Positions 43,834 to 56,758 of a stretch of 64,000 bases of DNA are shown here, in pieces (the stretch's first letter is position 1; each line of letters opens with the position of its first letter). The stretch comes from Halothermothrix orenii H 168 (GTDB taxonomy: Bacteria > Bacillota > Halanaerobiia > Halanaerobiales > Halothermotrichaceae). The stretch lies in contig NC_011899.1 in the NCBI RefSeq assembly GCF_000020485.1, positions 2,202,501-2,266,500 on the forward strand. Direction: 5' to 3'. The notes under the pieces are model-generated. The model did no database searches. It was not told the origin of the DNA and worked only from the letters and a program-made list of their open reading frames with translations. The translations under genes were made by a program, and so were the position numbers.

Positions 43834-45600
43834 TTAATTTTCTATAACCTCATGATTGACCTTAATAATCTCTCCATCAAAAAGTTCCATAACCCTGTTT
43901 ACCAGGTCATCATCTTTTTTGTTTTTTTCTTTTTTTTTAACAGCAGTATTATTATACCCCTTTTCTTTTTCTCCTGCAAGCCGGAATCTGACCTGACATC
44001 TTGTCCCGGCTATCTTACTAACCACATCTTCAATCAACTTTTTCTCCTTTTCCGCTCCTTTTTTATGAAAAGCCTTATCTTCAGGAAATTCAATAACCAG
44101 AACCTCACCATCAAAGGCAGCAGGTCGGGATTCTATTAAAAAAGCCTGGGCCTTGATATTTTTTTCTTTAATCTGTTTTAAGACAACAGGCCATCCTTTT
44201 CTGAATTTATCAAGGGTTAATTCGCCTCCTGAGGCATCTTCAACTCCCTGTCCACCACCCATATCAGTTCTGATGCCGGTCTCATGTTCAGGAGTGTTAT
44301 CGCTTTTAACCCGGTTTTTGTCTGCTTTATTATCTTTAATACTACCTTTTTTATTCTTCTTTTTCACACCCTGTCCGGTCATAACTTTATCGCTTCCAGA
44401 AACAGTATTAAAAGTTGATGTTATTCTATCCCCATCATTAGCGGTTATTTTTCCTGATATTATATTTTCCAGCCTGGCAATTCTCTTTTCCAGGTCTATA
44501 ATTGAACCTCCGGCCTCAGGGTTAGCCATCTTTATAATACCGACTTCAAGGATTAGCCGGGGCTCATCAGAATATTTAATATCACGCTCCATTACTGTAA
44601 GCTGATCTATTATTTCAATCAATCTGCTGGTCTTTATGGCTCTGGCCTCACCTGATATTTTCTCTAAAACCTCATCAGGATATTCTATAATCCTGGAATC
44701 AGGGCCGCATTCTTTTACAAGAAGGAGCTGCCTCCCGTATTCAATCAAATCACCTATAAGACGCCCTACATTATTTCCCCGACTGATTATTCTATTTACC
44801 AGTTTTAAAGCCTCAACCGAATTCCCGTTGAGAACATATTTGATAAACTGGCTTAAAACCTCCCGGCTTACCTTGCCGAGCATACCCTGCACATCAATGG
44901 GGTTGAGGTTATTACCTGTGTAAGATATCGCCTGATCCAGGAGACTTATAGCATCCCTGAGGCCCCCATTGGCTGACCGGGCCAGTATATTTAGAGCCTC
45001 TTCCTCAAATTCAACCTCCTCTTTTTCACAGATATAGCGGAGCCTCTCCTGAATTTCCCTGACCGGGAGCAGGGAGAAATCAAAGCGCTGACAGCGTGAT
45101 AGAATAGTATTAATAACCTGATGGGGTTCAGTGGTAGCCAGGATAAATACCACCTTTTCCGGTGGTTCCTCCAGGGTTTTTAATAAAGCATTAAAGGCCC
45201 CTTTAGTTAACATATGAACTTCATCTATTATATATACTTTATATTCCCCCTCATTGGGGTAAAATTTAACCTTTTCCCTTAATTCCCTTATTTCATCAAT
45301 CCCACGGTTTGATGCAGCATCAATTTCAATAACATCAATGGACTGACCTTTCTGGATCTTACGGCAGTTCTCACATTGACCACATGGTTCCGTAGTAGGA
45401 CCATGAATACAATTTAAAGCCATGGCAAATACCTTGGCAGTTGATGTTTTCCCTGTCCCCCTGGGCCCGGCAAAGAGATAGGCATGGGCTATTCTACCAC
45501 TTTCCAGGGCGTTTTTTAAAGTCCGGACAACATGGTGCTGGCCGACCAGGTCATTAAAGTTTTGAGGACGGTACTTTCTATATAAAGATAAAAATCCCAT
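43834..45600 (-). CDS. dnaX: DNA polymerase III gamma/tau subunit
   Basis: 588 residues. AAA+ clamp-loader core: RPQNFNDLVGQ, Walker A GPRGTGKTST (about 45-54), zinc cysteines in CGQCENCRK, Walker B YIIDEVHML, sensor ATTEPHQV, SRC arginine finger LSRCQRFDF. A low-complexity linker (residues ~400-460) and C-terminal tau-like domain follow. Near residue 555 the message has exactly nine consecutive As (43930-43938), then A7 and A6 runs; slippage there would end translation within about ten codons. First gene of dnaX-ebfC-recR, downstream of the SRP RNA terminator. Confidence 0.96.
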   Translation of the reverse strand: MGFLSLYRKYRPQNFNDLVGQHHVVRTLKNALESGRIAHAYLFAGPRGTGKTSTAKVFAMALNCIHGPTTEPCGQCENCRKIQKGQSIDVIEIDAASNRGIDEIRELREKVKFYPNEGEYKVYIIDEVHMLTKGAFNALLKTLEEPPEKVVFILATTEPHQVINTILSRCQRFDFSLLPVREIQERLRYICEKEEVEFEEEALNILARSANGGLRDAISLLDQAISYTGNNLNPIDVQGMLGKVSREVLSQFIKYVLNGNSVEALKLVNRIISRGNNVGRLIGDLIEYGRQLLLVKECGPDSRIIEYPDEVLEKISGEARAIKTSRLIEIIDQLTVMERDIKYSDEPRLILEVGIIKMANPEAGGSIIDLEKRIARLENIISGKITANDGDRITSTFNTVSGSDKVMTGQGVKKKNKKGSIKDNKADKNRVKSDNTPEHETGIRTDMGGGQGVEDASGGELTLDKFRKGWPVVLKQIKEKNIKAQAFLIESRPAAFDGEVLVIEFPEDKAFHKKGAEKEKKLIEDVVSKIAGTRCQVRFRLAGEKEKGYNNTAVKKKEKNKKDDDLVNRVMELFDGEIIKVNHEVIEN

Positions 45601-45699
45601 ACAGGTTCACTCCCACAAGTTACTTCCGCTTTTATCATACCCTTCAAAAATTTATTCTAGAAATCTTTCTGTTTTCCTTCAAATATTTAACTATAAATA

Positions 45700-45721
45700 A
45701 AAATAAACCCCGGTACGGGGT
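45700..45721 (-). terminator. Terminator between SRP RNA and dnaX
   Basis: ACCCCG pairs with CGGGGT around TAC (45707-45721), followed on minus by TTATTTTTATTT. It ends the tRNA/tadA/SRP transcript about 125 bases after the SRP RNA. Confidence 0.75.
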
Positions 45722-45842
45722 CCTTTTGTATATATTTTAATTTATATTATATGAAGAAGTCTGCCGTAAATATAATTCTTCCTATATAAGCTAATTTCAT
45801 AATAAAAAACTATAAAAATGATTCCATTTTAAAATAAGTAAT

Positions 45843-46112
45843 GGCCGCACACCTGACTTCGAACTTTCCTCCCCGGGCGTTACCCTGGCAGTTAGCTCGG
45901 ACCAGGCACCCTTACGGCACATGGAGGCATTTACTTACCGCTGCTTCCTCCCGGACCTGACGGGGTTCGTAAAGCTCCATTGCGTAAGACCCAATCGTCA
46001 ACACCACTTACCAGGGGCAGACCCCGCAAAGGGAAGCCCTCGGCCAGGCCTCGACCCTGCTATAGCGGGTTGCAGGTTACAGGGCACCGCTACCACCCCG
46101 TCTAGTACGGCC
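45843..46112 (-). ncRNA. ffs: Signal recognition particle RNA, large Firmicute type
   Basis: About 270 bases on minus. The domain IV hairpin has the universal GTCAGGTCCGGGAGGAAGCA block (near 45970-45945), which binds Ffh. The 5' end GGCCGTAC pairs with the 3' end GTGCGGCC, and the 5' part contains the Alu domain found in Bacillus-type scRNA (GGGGTGGTAGCGG). With Ffh it directs nascent membrane and secreted proteins to FtsY. Location between tadA and dnaX is the Firmicute standard. Confidence 0.95.
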
Positions 46113-46160
46113 AAATCTATATCAAGGGATTTCCCCCTGAAGCCTTTATATAAAAAATAA

Positions 46161-46254
46161 TGGCGGAGAGGGAGGGATTTGAACCCTCGGTAGCCAACAG
46201 GGGCTACACATGATCTCCAATCATGCTCCTTAAGCCAGACTCGGACACCTCTCC
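46161..46254 (-). tRNA. tRNA-Ser (GGA)
   Basis: 94 bases including encoded CCA. Acceptor GGAGAGG/CCTCTCC, anticodon loop TTGGAGA, long variable arm TGTAGCCCCTGTTGGCTACC typical of serine tRNA, T-loop GGTTCAAATCC. Reads UCC/UCU. Confidence 0.97.
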
Positions 46255-46280
46255 ACGCTTATAAGCTCTATTTATATTCC

Positions 46281-46373
46281 TGGCGGAAGGGGAGGGATTT
46301 GAACCCTCGAGACACTTAATGTGCCTACTCGATTTCGAGTCGAGCGGTTTCAGCCAGACTCACCCACCCTTCC
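46281..46373 (-). tRNA. tRNA-Ser (CGA)
   Basis: 93 bases including encoded CCA. Acceptor GGAAGGG/CCCTTCC, anticodon loop CTCGAAA, long variable arm, T-loop GGTTCAAATCC. Reads UCG. Its first 24 bases overlap the 3' end of tadA. Confidence 0.96.
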
Positions 46374-46829
46374 CCGGGTTTGCCTCAATTCGCTGAAAAA
46401 ATCCTTAATAATTTGCCGGCATTCAGCAGCCAGCACACCACTTTTAAGCTCTACTGTATGGTTAAAACGGTTATCCTGTAACAGGTTATATAAAGAACCT
46501 GCTACACCAGCTTTAGGATCAACCGCTCCATAGACAACCCTTTGAAGGCGTGCCTGCATAATTGCCCCGGCACACATGGGGCATGGTTCTATAGTTACAT
46601 AAAGCTGACATTCATTTAAACGCCAGCTCGAAAGTTTTCTAGCTGCATCTCTGATAGCAACAATCTCAGCATGGGCAGTGGGGTCATTTTCAGTTTCCTT
46701 TAAATTATGACCACTCCCCACAATTTCTCCATTACAAACGACTACTGCCCCGATGGGTACTTCTTCAAGGGCTAATGCTTTTCTGGCTTCTTCAAGGGCA
46801 AGCTCCATAAAGTCTTCATCTGTCTTCAT
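46350..46829 (-). CDS. tadA: tRNA-specific adenosine deaminase
   Basis: 159 residues. Zinc/active site: His53 and catalytic Glu55 in HAEIVAIRDAAR, Cys83 and Cys86 in EPCPMCAGAI. Conserved VPIGAVVV and GHNLKETENDPTAHAE. Deaminates A34 of tRNA-Arg(ACG) to inosine so it can read CGU, CGC and CGA. The gene for that very tRNA lies 50 bases upstream on the same strand. The last eight codons, including the TGA stop, lie inside the tRNA-Ser(CGA) gene. No strong ribosome site is visible before ATG 46829; a small AAGGCTTTATAAAAAGCC hairpin overlaps the start region. Confidence 0.96.
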   Translation of the reverse strand: MKTDEDFMELALEEARKALALEEVPIGAVVVCNGEIVGSGHNLKETENDPTAHAEIVAIRDAARKLSSWRLNECQLYVTIEPCPMCAGAIMQARLQRVVYGAVDPKAGVAGSLYNLLQDNRFNHTVELKSGVLAAECRQIIKDFFSELRQTRGRVGESG

Positions 46830-46878
46830 CTATATAAAGGCTTTATAAAAAGCCCCTATCCTCCTTAAATCAAAGGAA

Positions 46879-46955
<77 letters not shown>

Positions 46956-46973
46956 ACCTTGTCAGCAACAATA

Positions 46974-47002
46974 ATATTAACATATAAATGTGATAAATGC
47001 AA
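46974..47002 (-). promoter_or_regulatory. Promoter of the tRNA-Arg/tadA/SRP RNA unit
   Basis: Minus strand TTGCAT, 17-base spacer, TAATAT, with the tRNA 5' end 19 bases beyond the -10 box. Confidence 0.7.
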
Positions 47003-47182
47003 GTGTTTTTTAAAACAATTTTAATACTATTAATCAAACAATAACCTGAAATCATTATCGATTCCGAGAATAAATTTTACTACTACAGAAGGGTTTTGTC
47101 AAGACCCTCCACGGAGAAAATTGTTCCATTACCGCCAAAACTGTCATACAATAAAATTTTAACCTGAAAAAGGTCAAAACAA

Positions 47183-47211
47183 TTGAAAACCAGTTATACT
47201 TATTATATAAT
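47183..47211 (+). promoter_or_regulatory. Promoter of the 80-residue membrane protein gene
   Basis: TTGAAA, 17-base spacer, TATAAT; predicted start about 75 bases before the ATG. Confidence 0.7.
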
Positions 47212-47293
47212 ATTAGTAACCATTACTAAAAAATAAAGGAGTTTTGTTATACTCACTGAAATTTTTTCAAAATAAATTTACTGGAGGTTGGTT

Positions 47294-47536
47294 ATGAAAA
47301 AAACCCGCTTTGCCATTATAAAATTTAAAACCGGGGAAAAAAGGCCTTTCAGACTGATACTCCCCGTATTTTTGATTTCTTTTATCCTGTTTTTTATACC
47401 TTCAAAAACTATCAAAAAATATGCCAACACAGATTTTGATGTAAAACAATTTTTCAGGGAAGTAAGGAAAAAAGGAAAGGGAACTAAAATAAAGATAAAA
47501 GACAGGGAAAACGTTATTACTATTGAATTAAAATAA
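47294..47536 (+). CDS. Small single-pass membrane protein, unknown
   Basis: 80 residues from ATG 47294, six bases after GGAGG. A basic N-terminus (MKKTRFAIIKFKTGEKRPFR) precedes one helix (LILPVFLISFILFFIP), then a charged tail containing FDVKQFFREVRKKGKGTKIKIKDRENVITIELK. The tail looks like a short alpha/beta module and recalls C-terminal segments of small Clostridial membrane proteins of unknown role. It has a strong promoter of its own and is on the opposite strand from its neighbours, so it is probably real. No function assigned. Confidence 0.65.
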   Translation: MKKTRFAIIKFKTGEKRPFRLILPVFLISFILFFIPSKTIKKYANTDFDVKQFFREVRKKGKGTKIKIKDRENVITIELK

Positions 47537-47650
47537 ATTTCTGGACAGACTTTTAATCTTTATTAATATAGATATTTTATTCTCTTTATTATAAAAACTT
47601 ACCAAATAAAGACTTACATAAGTAGAACAAAGAAACATATAATCAAAGAA

Positions 47651-47680
47651 AAAACCGGCAGGTTATAACCTGCCGGTTTT
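47651..47680. terminator. Bidirectional terminator between nifJ and the small membrane protein
   Basis: AAAACCGGCAGGT pairs with ACCTGCCGGTTTT around TATA, a perfect 30-base palindrome with T runs both ways. Confidence 0.9.
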
Positions 47681-47695
47681 ATTAATTCCTTACCA

Positions 47696-51320
<3,625 letters not shown>

Positions 51321-51442
51321 ATTTACAAAATTTCCGAAAATTAAGGGGAAAATCATTAACCGGAAATATCAATTATAGGCTCTGAAATTTAATTAAATAT
51401 GAAATAATTTTCTTTTACCATTTTCCCTTTAAAGTAAGTTAA

Positions 51443-51464
51443 AAAGAGCACCCTTACCGGGTGC
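51443..51464 (-). terminator. Terminator of ABC operon 4
   Basis: GCACCC pairs with GGGTGC around GGTAA, followed on minus by TCTTTTTAA. It sits five bases beyond the GH65 stop. Confidence 0.8.
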
Positions 51465-51469
51465 CCCTT

Positions 51470-53779
51470 TTAAAATGGTATAATTACTTCATCCCCTGGT
51501 CTGATTTCAGTTAAATCATCCTTATATCTAATTTTTTGTGTTTCTTTATTTTCTTCTGATGATTTAACTTTAAGCTGGCTTTTTGTAATTACTACATTAA
51601 ATCTGTTATTTTTATATTGAAGGGGGAAGTTAATTTCATCCCATTTAGAGGGTAAAACTGGATTAAAACTGAGATTATCATTATCTATTTTTAACCCGGC
51701 AAATCCAAATACCACCATCTGCCAGGCTGCTCCACAGGCTGCTGTATGAATTCCTCCAATAAAAGTGCCCCCGCTGACAGCTTTGTTTGTGTTATAAAGA
51801 TCAATAGTACAGGATTTTATAAAATAACTGTAGGCTTCCTCTACATAACCTATCTGGCTGGCTATAATGGAATAGGCTGACGGGCTCAATGAAGAACCAT
51901 GCTGGGTCCGGGGTTCATAATAGTCATAATTAGCCTTCATAACTCCTTTACTGAAAATGTTATGGAGGCAGAATAACTGGATAACATCAGCCTGCTTGGT
52001 AACCTGGGTCTCCACAGCCACCCCATTGGGCCAACCCCAGTACTCACCAGGGTCTAACAATCTCTTCTCCAGCTCATCAGGGCGGGTATCTTCTAGATCA
52101 AAATAGCCATCAAACTGTTCTATTAATAAAGTTTCTTCATCAGGTTGAGGGAGGTAAATAAGTTCAGCCATCTCTTTCCAGTCTTCAATTTCCTTTTCCG
52201 TTAACTCTATTTTTTCCATTAAGTATTCCAGCTCTTTTTTATTCTCGTCTTTCATTTTATTATAAATATCAAGAGCTCGCTCCAGGGTATATTTAGCCTG
52301 ATAATTGGTGAAGGCGTTATTATCAACATTTTCATGATATTCATCAGGCCCCAACAACCTGATAAACTCAAACCTGTTTTTGTCTTTTTTAAAATAAGCA
52401 TGGGAATATAAGAACCGGGATATTTCAAAAATCATTTCAGCTCCGTAATTAACAATAAAATTCCAGTCACCTGTAACCTGGAAATAATGCCAGATGGCAT
52501 AGGCAATATCAGGTGAAATATGGATCTGCCAGTCATTAAAATGGTTATGAATTTTCCGCCCACTAATAACATCTTTAAAGAAATATGAGGGACATAATTC
52601 TTCACCAGTTTTTCCACTGACCCAGGCATAAAAAGCACCCCTGTAACCCAGTTTTCTGGCCTTTTTTCTGGCCCCATCAAGGGTGTGGTAACGGTATTTC
52701 AAAATATTACAGGCAGTTTCAGGACTGGTGTAAAGGAACATAGGCATATTAAAGATTTCCTGATCCCAGAAGGCAGCCCCCTGATAAGCCTGACATGAAA
52801 GCCCCCGGGCCCCGATGGGTAACCTATCACTGTGGGCAGGGGTCGCAATTCTGTTATGATATAAATTGAATCGAAGAGCTGTTTGCCCCTTTAAATCTCC
52901 CTTAATTTTTATATCGGTTCTATTCCAGAAATTTATCCAGTTAGCCCTGTTTTTTTCTCTAAGCTCAGTAAAAGTAGACTGAAGGGCCTTTTCCAGATCT
53001 TTTTGGGCCTGGTCTAAAGGATTCTTGATATCATTACTCGAATATATACTTATAACTTTTTCCAGTACAACCCTGGTACCGGGACTTAGTTTGAATTTCA
53101 ATTCCCTTAATATTTTCCTGTCTTCTTTGATTATTTTTTCAAACCGGGGAGTAGCACCATCAAGTCTATATCCTTCAACTACATCAAGCTGGATCCCCCT
53201 CTCTCCGGTAACAGTTTCAATAGCCAGATATTTGTCTATTTTTTTAAGGTCATATTTTTTAAAATGTTCACCGTTTAAACTCCACACCACTCCATCAATA
53301 CCGGTAACCAGGGTTATTTCTGCTTCTTTTTCAACGGTAAAGCTATAACGGAAGGGAATTAAATGAAGATTGTGATAACTGGCAAAACGGGCTGTTTCAA
53401 TATGGACTTTATTCCCTTTATTACCCTTCCAGGTAAATTCCTCTGAGTATAACCCTTCTCTCAGGTTTAGCCCTCTTCTGTAATTACTGATCTCACCTTT
53501 GTTAATGGTTACTCTTTCCCCATCTACTTCAAGTCTGGTATAAAGTCCATTGGGAGCATTACATAATTCACGCCATTTCCCATCAGCCATATCATAAGTA
53601 TCAGTAACTATACAGGCTACATACTCATTAGCAGTCCAGTCAGCAAAGGTTCCCCTGTATCCCAGATAACCATTACCTATAAGATAGTTACTACCGGTAG
53701 TAACCATCTGCTCATCTTCATATTCTCTTTCAAATATTTCCCATCCTGTTTCTGTGTATAAGTTGTTTTTCAATTCCAT
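51470..53779 (-). CDS. Glycoside hydrolase family 65 disaccharide phosphorylase
   Basis: 769 residues, usual length, no signal peptide. N-terminal beta-sandwich begins EREYEDEQMVTTGSNYLIGNGYLGYRGTF; an (alpha/alpha)6 barrel follows with RGLSCQAYQGAAFWDQEIFNMP and LGPDEYHENVDNNAFTN, whose glutamate near residue 483 is the general acid. HGSSLSPSAYS binds phosphate. GH65 enzymes phosphorolyse alpha-glucosides (maltose, trehalose, kojibiose, nigerose), giving beta-glucose 1-phosphate and glucose. Which disaccharide cannot be decided from motifs alone. Last gene of an ABC operon, so it degrades the imported sugar while saving one ATP. Confidence 0.92.
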   Translation of the reverse strand: MELKNNLYTETGWEIFEREYEDEQMVTTGSNYLIGNGYLGYRGTFADWTANEYVACIVTDTYDMADGKWRELCNAPNGLYTRLEVDGERVTINKGEISNYRRGLNLREGLYSEEFTWKGNKGNKVHIETARFASYHNLHLIPFRYSFTVEKEAEITLVTGIDGVVWSLNGEHFKKYDLKKIDKYLAIETVTGERGIQLDVVEGYRLDGATPRFEKIIKEDRKILRELKFKLSPGTRVVLEKVISIYSSNDIKNPLDQAQKDLEKALQSTFTELREKNRANWINFWNRTDIKIKGDLKGQTALRFNLYHNRIATPAHSDRLPIGARGLSCQAYQGAAFWDQEIFNMPMFLYTSPETACNILKYRYHTLDGARKKARKLGYRGAFYAWVSGKTGEELCPSYFFKDVISGRKIHNHFNDWQIHISPDIAYAIWHYFQVTGDWNFIVNYGAEMIFEISRFLYSHAYFKKDKNRFEFIRLLGPDEYHENVDNNAFTNYQAKYTLERALDIYNKMKDENKKELEYLMEKIELTEKEIEDWKEMAELIYLPQPDEETLLIEQFDGYFDLEDTRPDELEKRLLDPGEYWGWPNGVAVETQVTKQADVIQLFCLHNIFSKGVMKANYDYYEPRTQHGSSLSPSAYSIIASQIGYVEEAYSYFIKSCTIDLYNTNKAVSGGTFIGGIHTAACGAAWQMVVFGFAGLKIDNDNLSFNPVLPSKWDEINFPLQYKNNRFNVVITKSQLKVKSSEENKETQKIRYKDDLTEIRPGDEVIIPF

Positions 53780-53800
53780 GGTATATTTAGATCCCTCCTT

Positions 53801-55822
53801 TTATTTCAATTGAAAGCTTTTTATAATATCATCAAGTTGCCTGGATAGTTCAGATAAGGATTTAGCCATGTTTATAAATTTTGTCAGTGAATTAACTTGT
53901 TCATTACTGGCTGTAGCAATTTGCTGGCTACTTGCCGAGCTCTCTTCAGCATAATTAGCTATATTATCAAGGTTTTCGGCAATATGACTACTGTTTTCAT
54001 TTACTTTATCTACCAGCCCGGTGGCTTTTTCAATACCCCGGTTAACCTCAACCAGGGCCTGATTAATTTCCATAAAGGCCCTGTCAGCCAGTTTCACAGC
54101 CTTTTCACCCTCCTGGATTCTGTTAACACCTTCAGACATTTTCTGGCTCGCCTGCATGGTTTCTGTTTTTATCTTCTCAACCAGTTTTCTTATCTTATCA
54201 GCTGAGCTCGATGATTCTTCAGCAAGGTCCCTGATTTCATCGGCGACAACAGCAAAACCTCGACCCGCTTCACCGGCCCGGGCTGCTTCCACAGCTGCAT
54301 TTAAGGCCAGCAGGTTGGTCTGCTCGGCAATGTTATTAATAATCTCCAGAATTGAATCAATCTCAACCGAGATATCTTCTAAGGCACCGATATCGGTAGC
54401 TACTTCCTGGACAAAGTTTTTAATCTCTTCCATCTGACCCTCAACTTTTTTCATCCTCTTCTGTCCCGAGCGGGTCGCCTTATTCATTTTTTGGGAGACC
54501 TCTTTGACCTGGTTATTTTCCTGTTGCAGGCCATCAATCTCCCGGGATAAGGCCTGAACCTCAAGGTTAATTTCATCAACACTTTCAGCCTGTTTTTCAA
54601 CCCCTACTGCCAGCTCCCTGATAGACTTAGTAACTTCATTTGAAATACCTTCAACCTCATCACCGGCCCGGGATAACTGCTGTATAAAAGAAGTCAACTC
54701 CCCTGTTACCTTAATGGCGTGGGTGATAATTTCCTTTAAATTTGTATACATTCTGTTAAGGGCCCTGATGAGAATACCCGTCTCTCCTGAAGATTTATAA
54801 GAAAGGGGTTCAATTGCTAAATTTCCACTGGCAATCAACTGGGCGAAATCAATAGATTTTACAATAGGCTTAGCGATTCTGCGTCCCATATAGGCAGCAA
54901 CTATAACCGCCACCAGTATTTCCAGTACGGTCAGGGTAACCAGAATCCTGGTTAAATCAAACATCTCCTTTAATATATCCCTTCTAGCCAGGGAAATACC
55001 CAGAATATATCCATTTAACAGGGGTACATGGGCCATAAACCGGGCTTCCCCGTTTTCTTTATAATCAATAAATCGGGAACTGGTCTCTGTTATCTCTTTT
55101 GTTATAGAATCCCTTTGCTCTGGTTTAATAGGTGGAGCTACAAGGTACCGGTAATTATTGTCAAGTAAAAAGGCATAACCACTCTTAAATACCTTAATTT
55201 TGCTAACCGTTTCTCTGAATATTGAAAAATCAATATCAAAACCGACTACCCCGATGATTTTACCGTCTTTGTATACAGGTTTACGATATGAAATTACATC
55301 ATCTGTTTTTTTCTTAAACCATTTCCCTTCTTTTATTTTTACTACTTCTTCATACCAGGCAACCTTTTCTTTTGACTTTTCTGAAGTCAGGTCTTCCAGA
55401 GATTGTTCAGCATCTTTAGTCCCCGTATCCCGGGAATATTCTATTACAAAATTACGCCCTATCATTTCCGGATTTACCATAAAAAATGACCTGATTATAT
55501 GCTGGTTTGTATCAGAAAATTGTTTTAAAATTGGTTCTACCTTTGATTTATAAACCATCACATATAACCTACTACTCCTCATCTGTTCTTCTTTAAAAGT
55601 AGCTGCCAGGGCAGTTGCCAGACCATCTGCTCCACTTTCTATGGCTGTAATCAAATTATTTAAAGAACCTACCTTACTTTCAGTAAGTAAAAGAAGCTTA
55701 TCCCTGGCTTCATTTTGAATAACCCTGCTGCTTTTGTAAATACTATAACCCCCAGTGCTGAGGGCCACAATTAATGATATAACTGCAATAGCAGCCATTA
55801 TTTTATAACTGATCTTCTTCAT
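53801..55822 (-). CDS. Methyl-accepting chemotaxis protein with Cache sensor
   Basis: About 673 residues from ATG 55822. TM1 near residues 8-28 ([20 protein letters not shown]), dCache-type extracytoplasmic sensor (about 30-280, with [15 protein letters not shown] and [18 protein letters not shown]), TM2 near 285-305, HAMP ([20 protein letters not shown]), then the signalling domain with hairpin tip [45 protein letters not shown]. Residues 360-420 form coiled coils. Relays ligand binding to CheA. It lies inside the sugar operon between permease and phosphorylase, so it probably senses the transported sugar or its binding protein. Confidence 0.93.
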   Translation of the reverse strand: MKKISYKIMAAIAVISLIVALSTGGYSIYKSSRVIQNEARDKLLLLTESKVGSLNNLITAIESGADGLATALAATFKEEQMRSSRLYVMVYKSKVEPILKQFSDTNQHIIRSFFMVNPEMIGRNFVIEYSRDTGTKDAEQSLEDLTSEKSKEKVAWYEEVVKIKEGKWFKKKTDDVISYRKPVYKDGKIIGVVGFDIDFSIFRETVSKIKVFKSGYAFLLDNNYRYLVAPPIKPEQRDSITKEITETSSRFIDYKENGEARFMAHVPLLNGYILGISLARRDILKEMFDLTRILVTLTVLEILVAVIVAAYMGRRIAKPIVKSIDFAQLIASGNLAIEPLSYKSSGETGILIRALNRMYTNLKEIITHAIKVTGELTSFIQQLSRAGDEVEGISNEVTKSIRELAVGVEKQAESVDEINLEVQALSREIDGLQQENNQVKEVSQKMNKATRSGQKRMKKVEGQMEEIKNFVQEVATDIGALEDISVEIDSILEIINNIAEQTNLLALNAAVEAARAGEAGRGFAVVADEIRDLAEESSSSADKIRKLVEKIKTETMQASQKMSEGVNRIQEGEKAVKLADRAFMEINQALVEVNRGIEKATGLVDKVNENSSHIAENLDNIANYAEESSASSQQIATASNEQVNSLTKFINMAKSLSELSRQLDDIIKSFQLK

Positions 55823-55891
55823 CCTGCTCCCCACCTCTTAAGGTTTTTTAGCCTTTTTTAAATTCCCTATGGGGTAGCTCTGAAATATATA

Positions 55892-56758
55892 TTAACCTTT
55901 GACTGCTCCTGCAGTTAAACCCTGGACTATCTTCCTCTGGAAGATTAAAACCAGGATTACAATAGGGATAGTTACAATTACTGCTGCTGCCATCCGCTCC
56001 CCGAAGGGTTCCTGACGGGCAAAATTACCAGCAAAATACTGAATAGCAACCGGAACTGTCCTGGCCTTAACATCTATTGAAGTAAAGGTCAGGGCAAAAA
56101 GATATTCATTCCAGGCTGCAATAAAAGAAAGTAACCCGGTAGTAACTAATGCCGGAGCTGTAAGTGGTAAGAGAATCATCCTGAATGTCTGGAAGGGGGT
56201 AGCCCCATCCACCTGGGCTGATTGCATAATCTCAATAGGTAAATCCTTAAAAAAGGCAGTCATAACCCAGGTTGTAAAAGGTAAGGTAAAAAGCATGTAA
56301 CTTAAAATCATACTTAAAATCGCATCAAGATTCAGGTAATTGATAACAGCATATAACCCTGAAAGTACCGTCACCTGAGGAAACATGGTCATGGCCAGTA
56401 TTACATAAAGGGAAGGCCGTTTCCCCTTAAACCTGAGTTTACCCAGGGCAAAGGCCGCAAAGGAACCAACAAGTAAAGCAAGTAAAGTTGTAAAACCGGC
56501 TACAATGGTACTATTTAAAAGTCCCCTCATAAACTGGTCATCCTCAAAGACCGCTTCATAATTACGGAGATAAAAAGAAACCTCTCCTGTTTCAGGATCA
56601 ACAGGTAAAAAAGTTGCCGGGGTCATAGACAACTGGGCTTCTGACTTAAAAGAAGTATTAACAGCCCAGTAAAAAGGGAAAAGCAGATAGAAAATTACCA
56701 CAGTCAAAACCAGATAAAATACTACCTTCTTAAGTGATAGATTTTTTAGTTTAGTCAT
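55892..56758 (-). CDS. Sugar ABC transporter permease, MalG type (operon 4)
   Basis: About 288 residues from ATG 56758 (AGGAG nine bases upstream). The gene overlaps the MalF-type stop. Six helices and the EAA motif MQSAQVDGATPFQTFRMILLPLTAP. Unlike most relatives the motif begins MQSAQ rather than EEAA. CUT1-family importer component, partnered with the long MalF-type protein. The operon also holds a chemoreceptor and a GH65 phosphorylase, suggesting an alpha-glucoside substrate such as maltose, trehalose, kojibiose or nigerose. Confidence 0.9.
   Translation of the reverse strand: MTKLKNLSLKKVVFYLVLTVVIFYLLFPFYWAVNTSFKSEAQLSMTPATFLPVDPETGEVSFYLRNYEAVFEDDQFMRGLLNSTIVAGFTTLLALLVGSFAAFALGKLRFKGKRPSLYVILAMTMFPQVTVLSGLYAVINYLNLDAILSMILSYMLFTLPFTTWVMTAFFKDLPIEIMQSAQVDGATPFQTFRMILLPLTAPALVTTGLLSFIAAWNEYLFALTFTSIDVKARTVPVAIQYFAGNFARQEPFGERMAAAVIVTIPIVILVLIFQRKIVQGLTAGAVKG

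Larger units (their letters stand above)
46956..47293. other. Divergent intergenic region
   Basis: Contains the tRNA-Arg promoter (46974-47002) and the plus-strand promoter at 47183-47211. Between them is AT-rich sequence with no recognisable gene. An inverted repeat TAGTAA-CCA-TTACTA (47214-47228) covers the plus-strand start point. Confidence 0.5.

Noticed and set aside
45921-46160. 79-codon plus-strand ORF
   Set aside because: It lies antisense within the SRP RNA gene and has no ribosome site.
46321-46533. 70-codon plus-strand ORF
   Set aside because: Antisense to tadA and tRNA-Ser; no ribosome site or protein-like composition.
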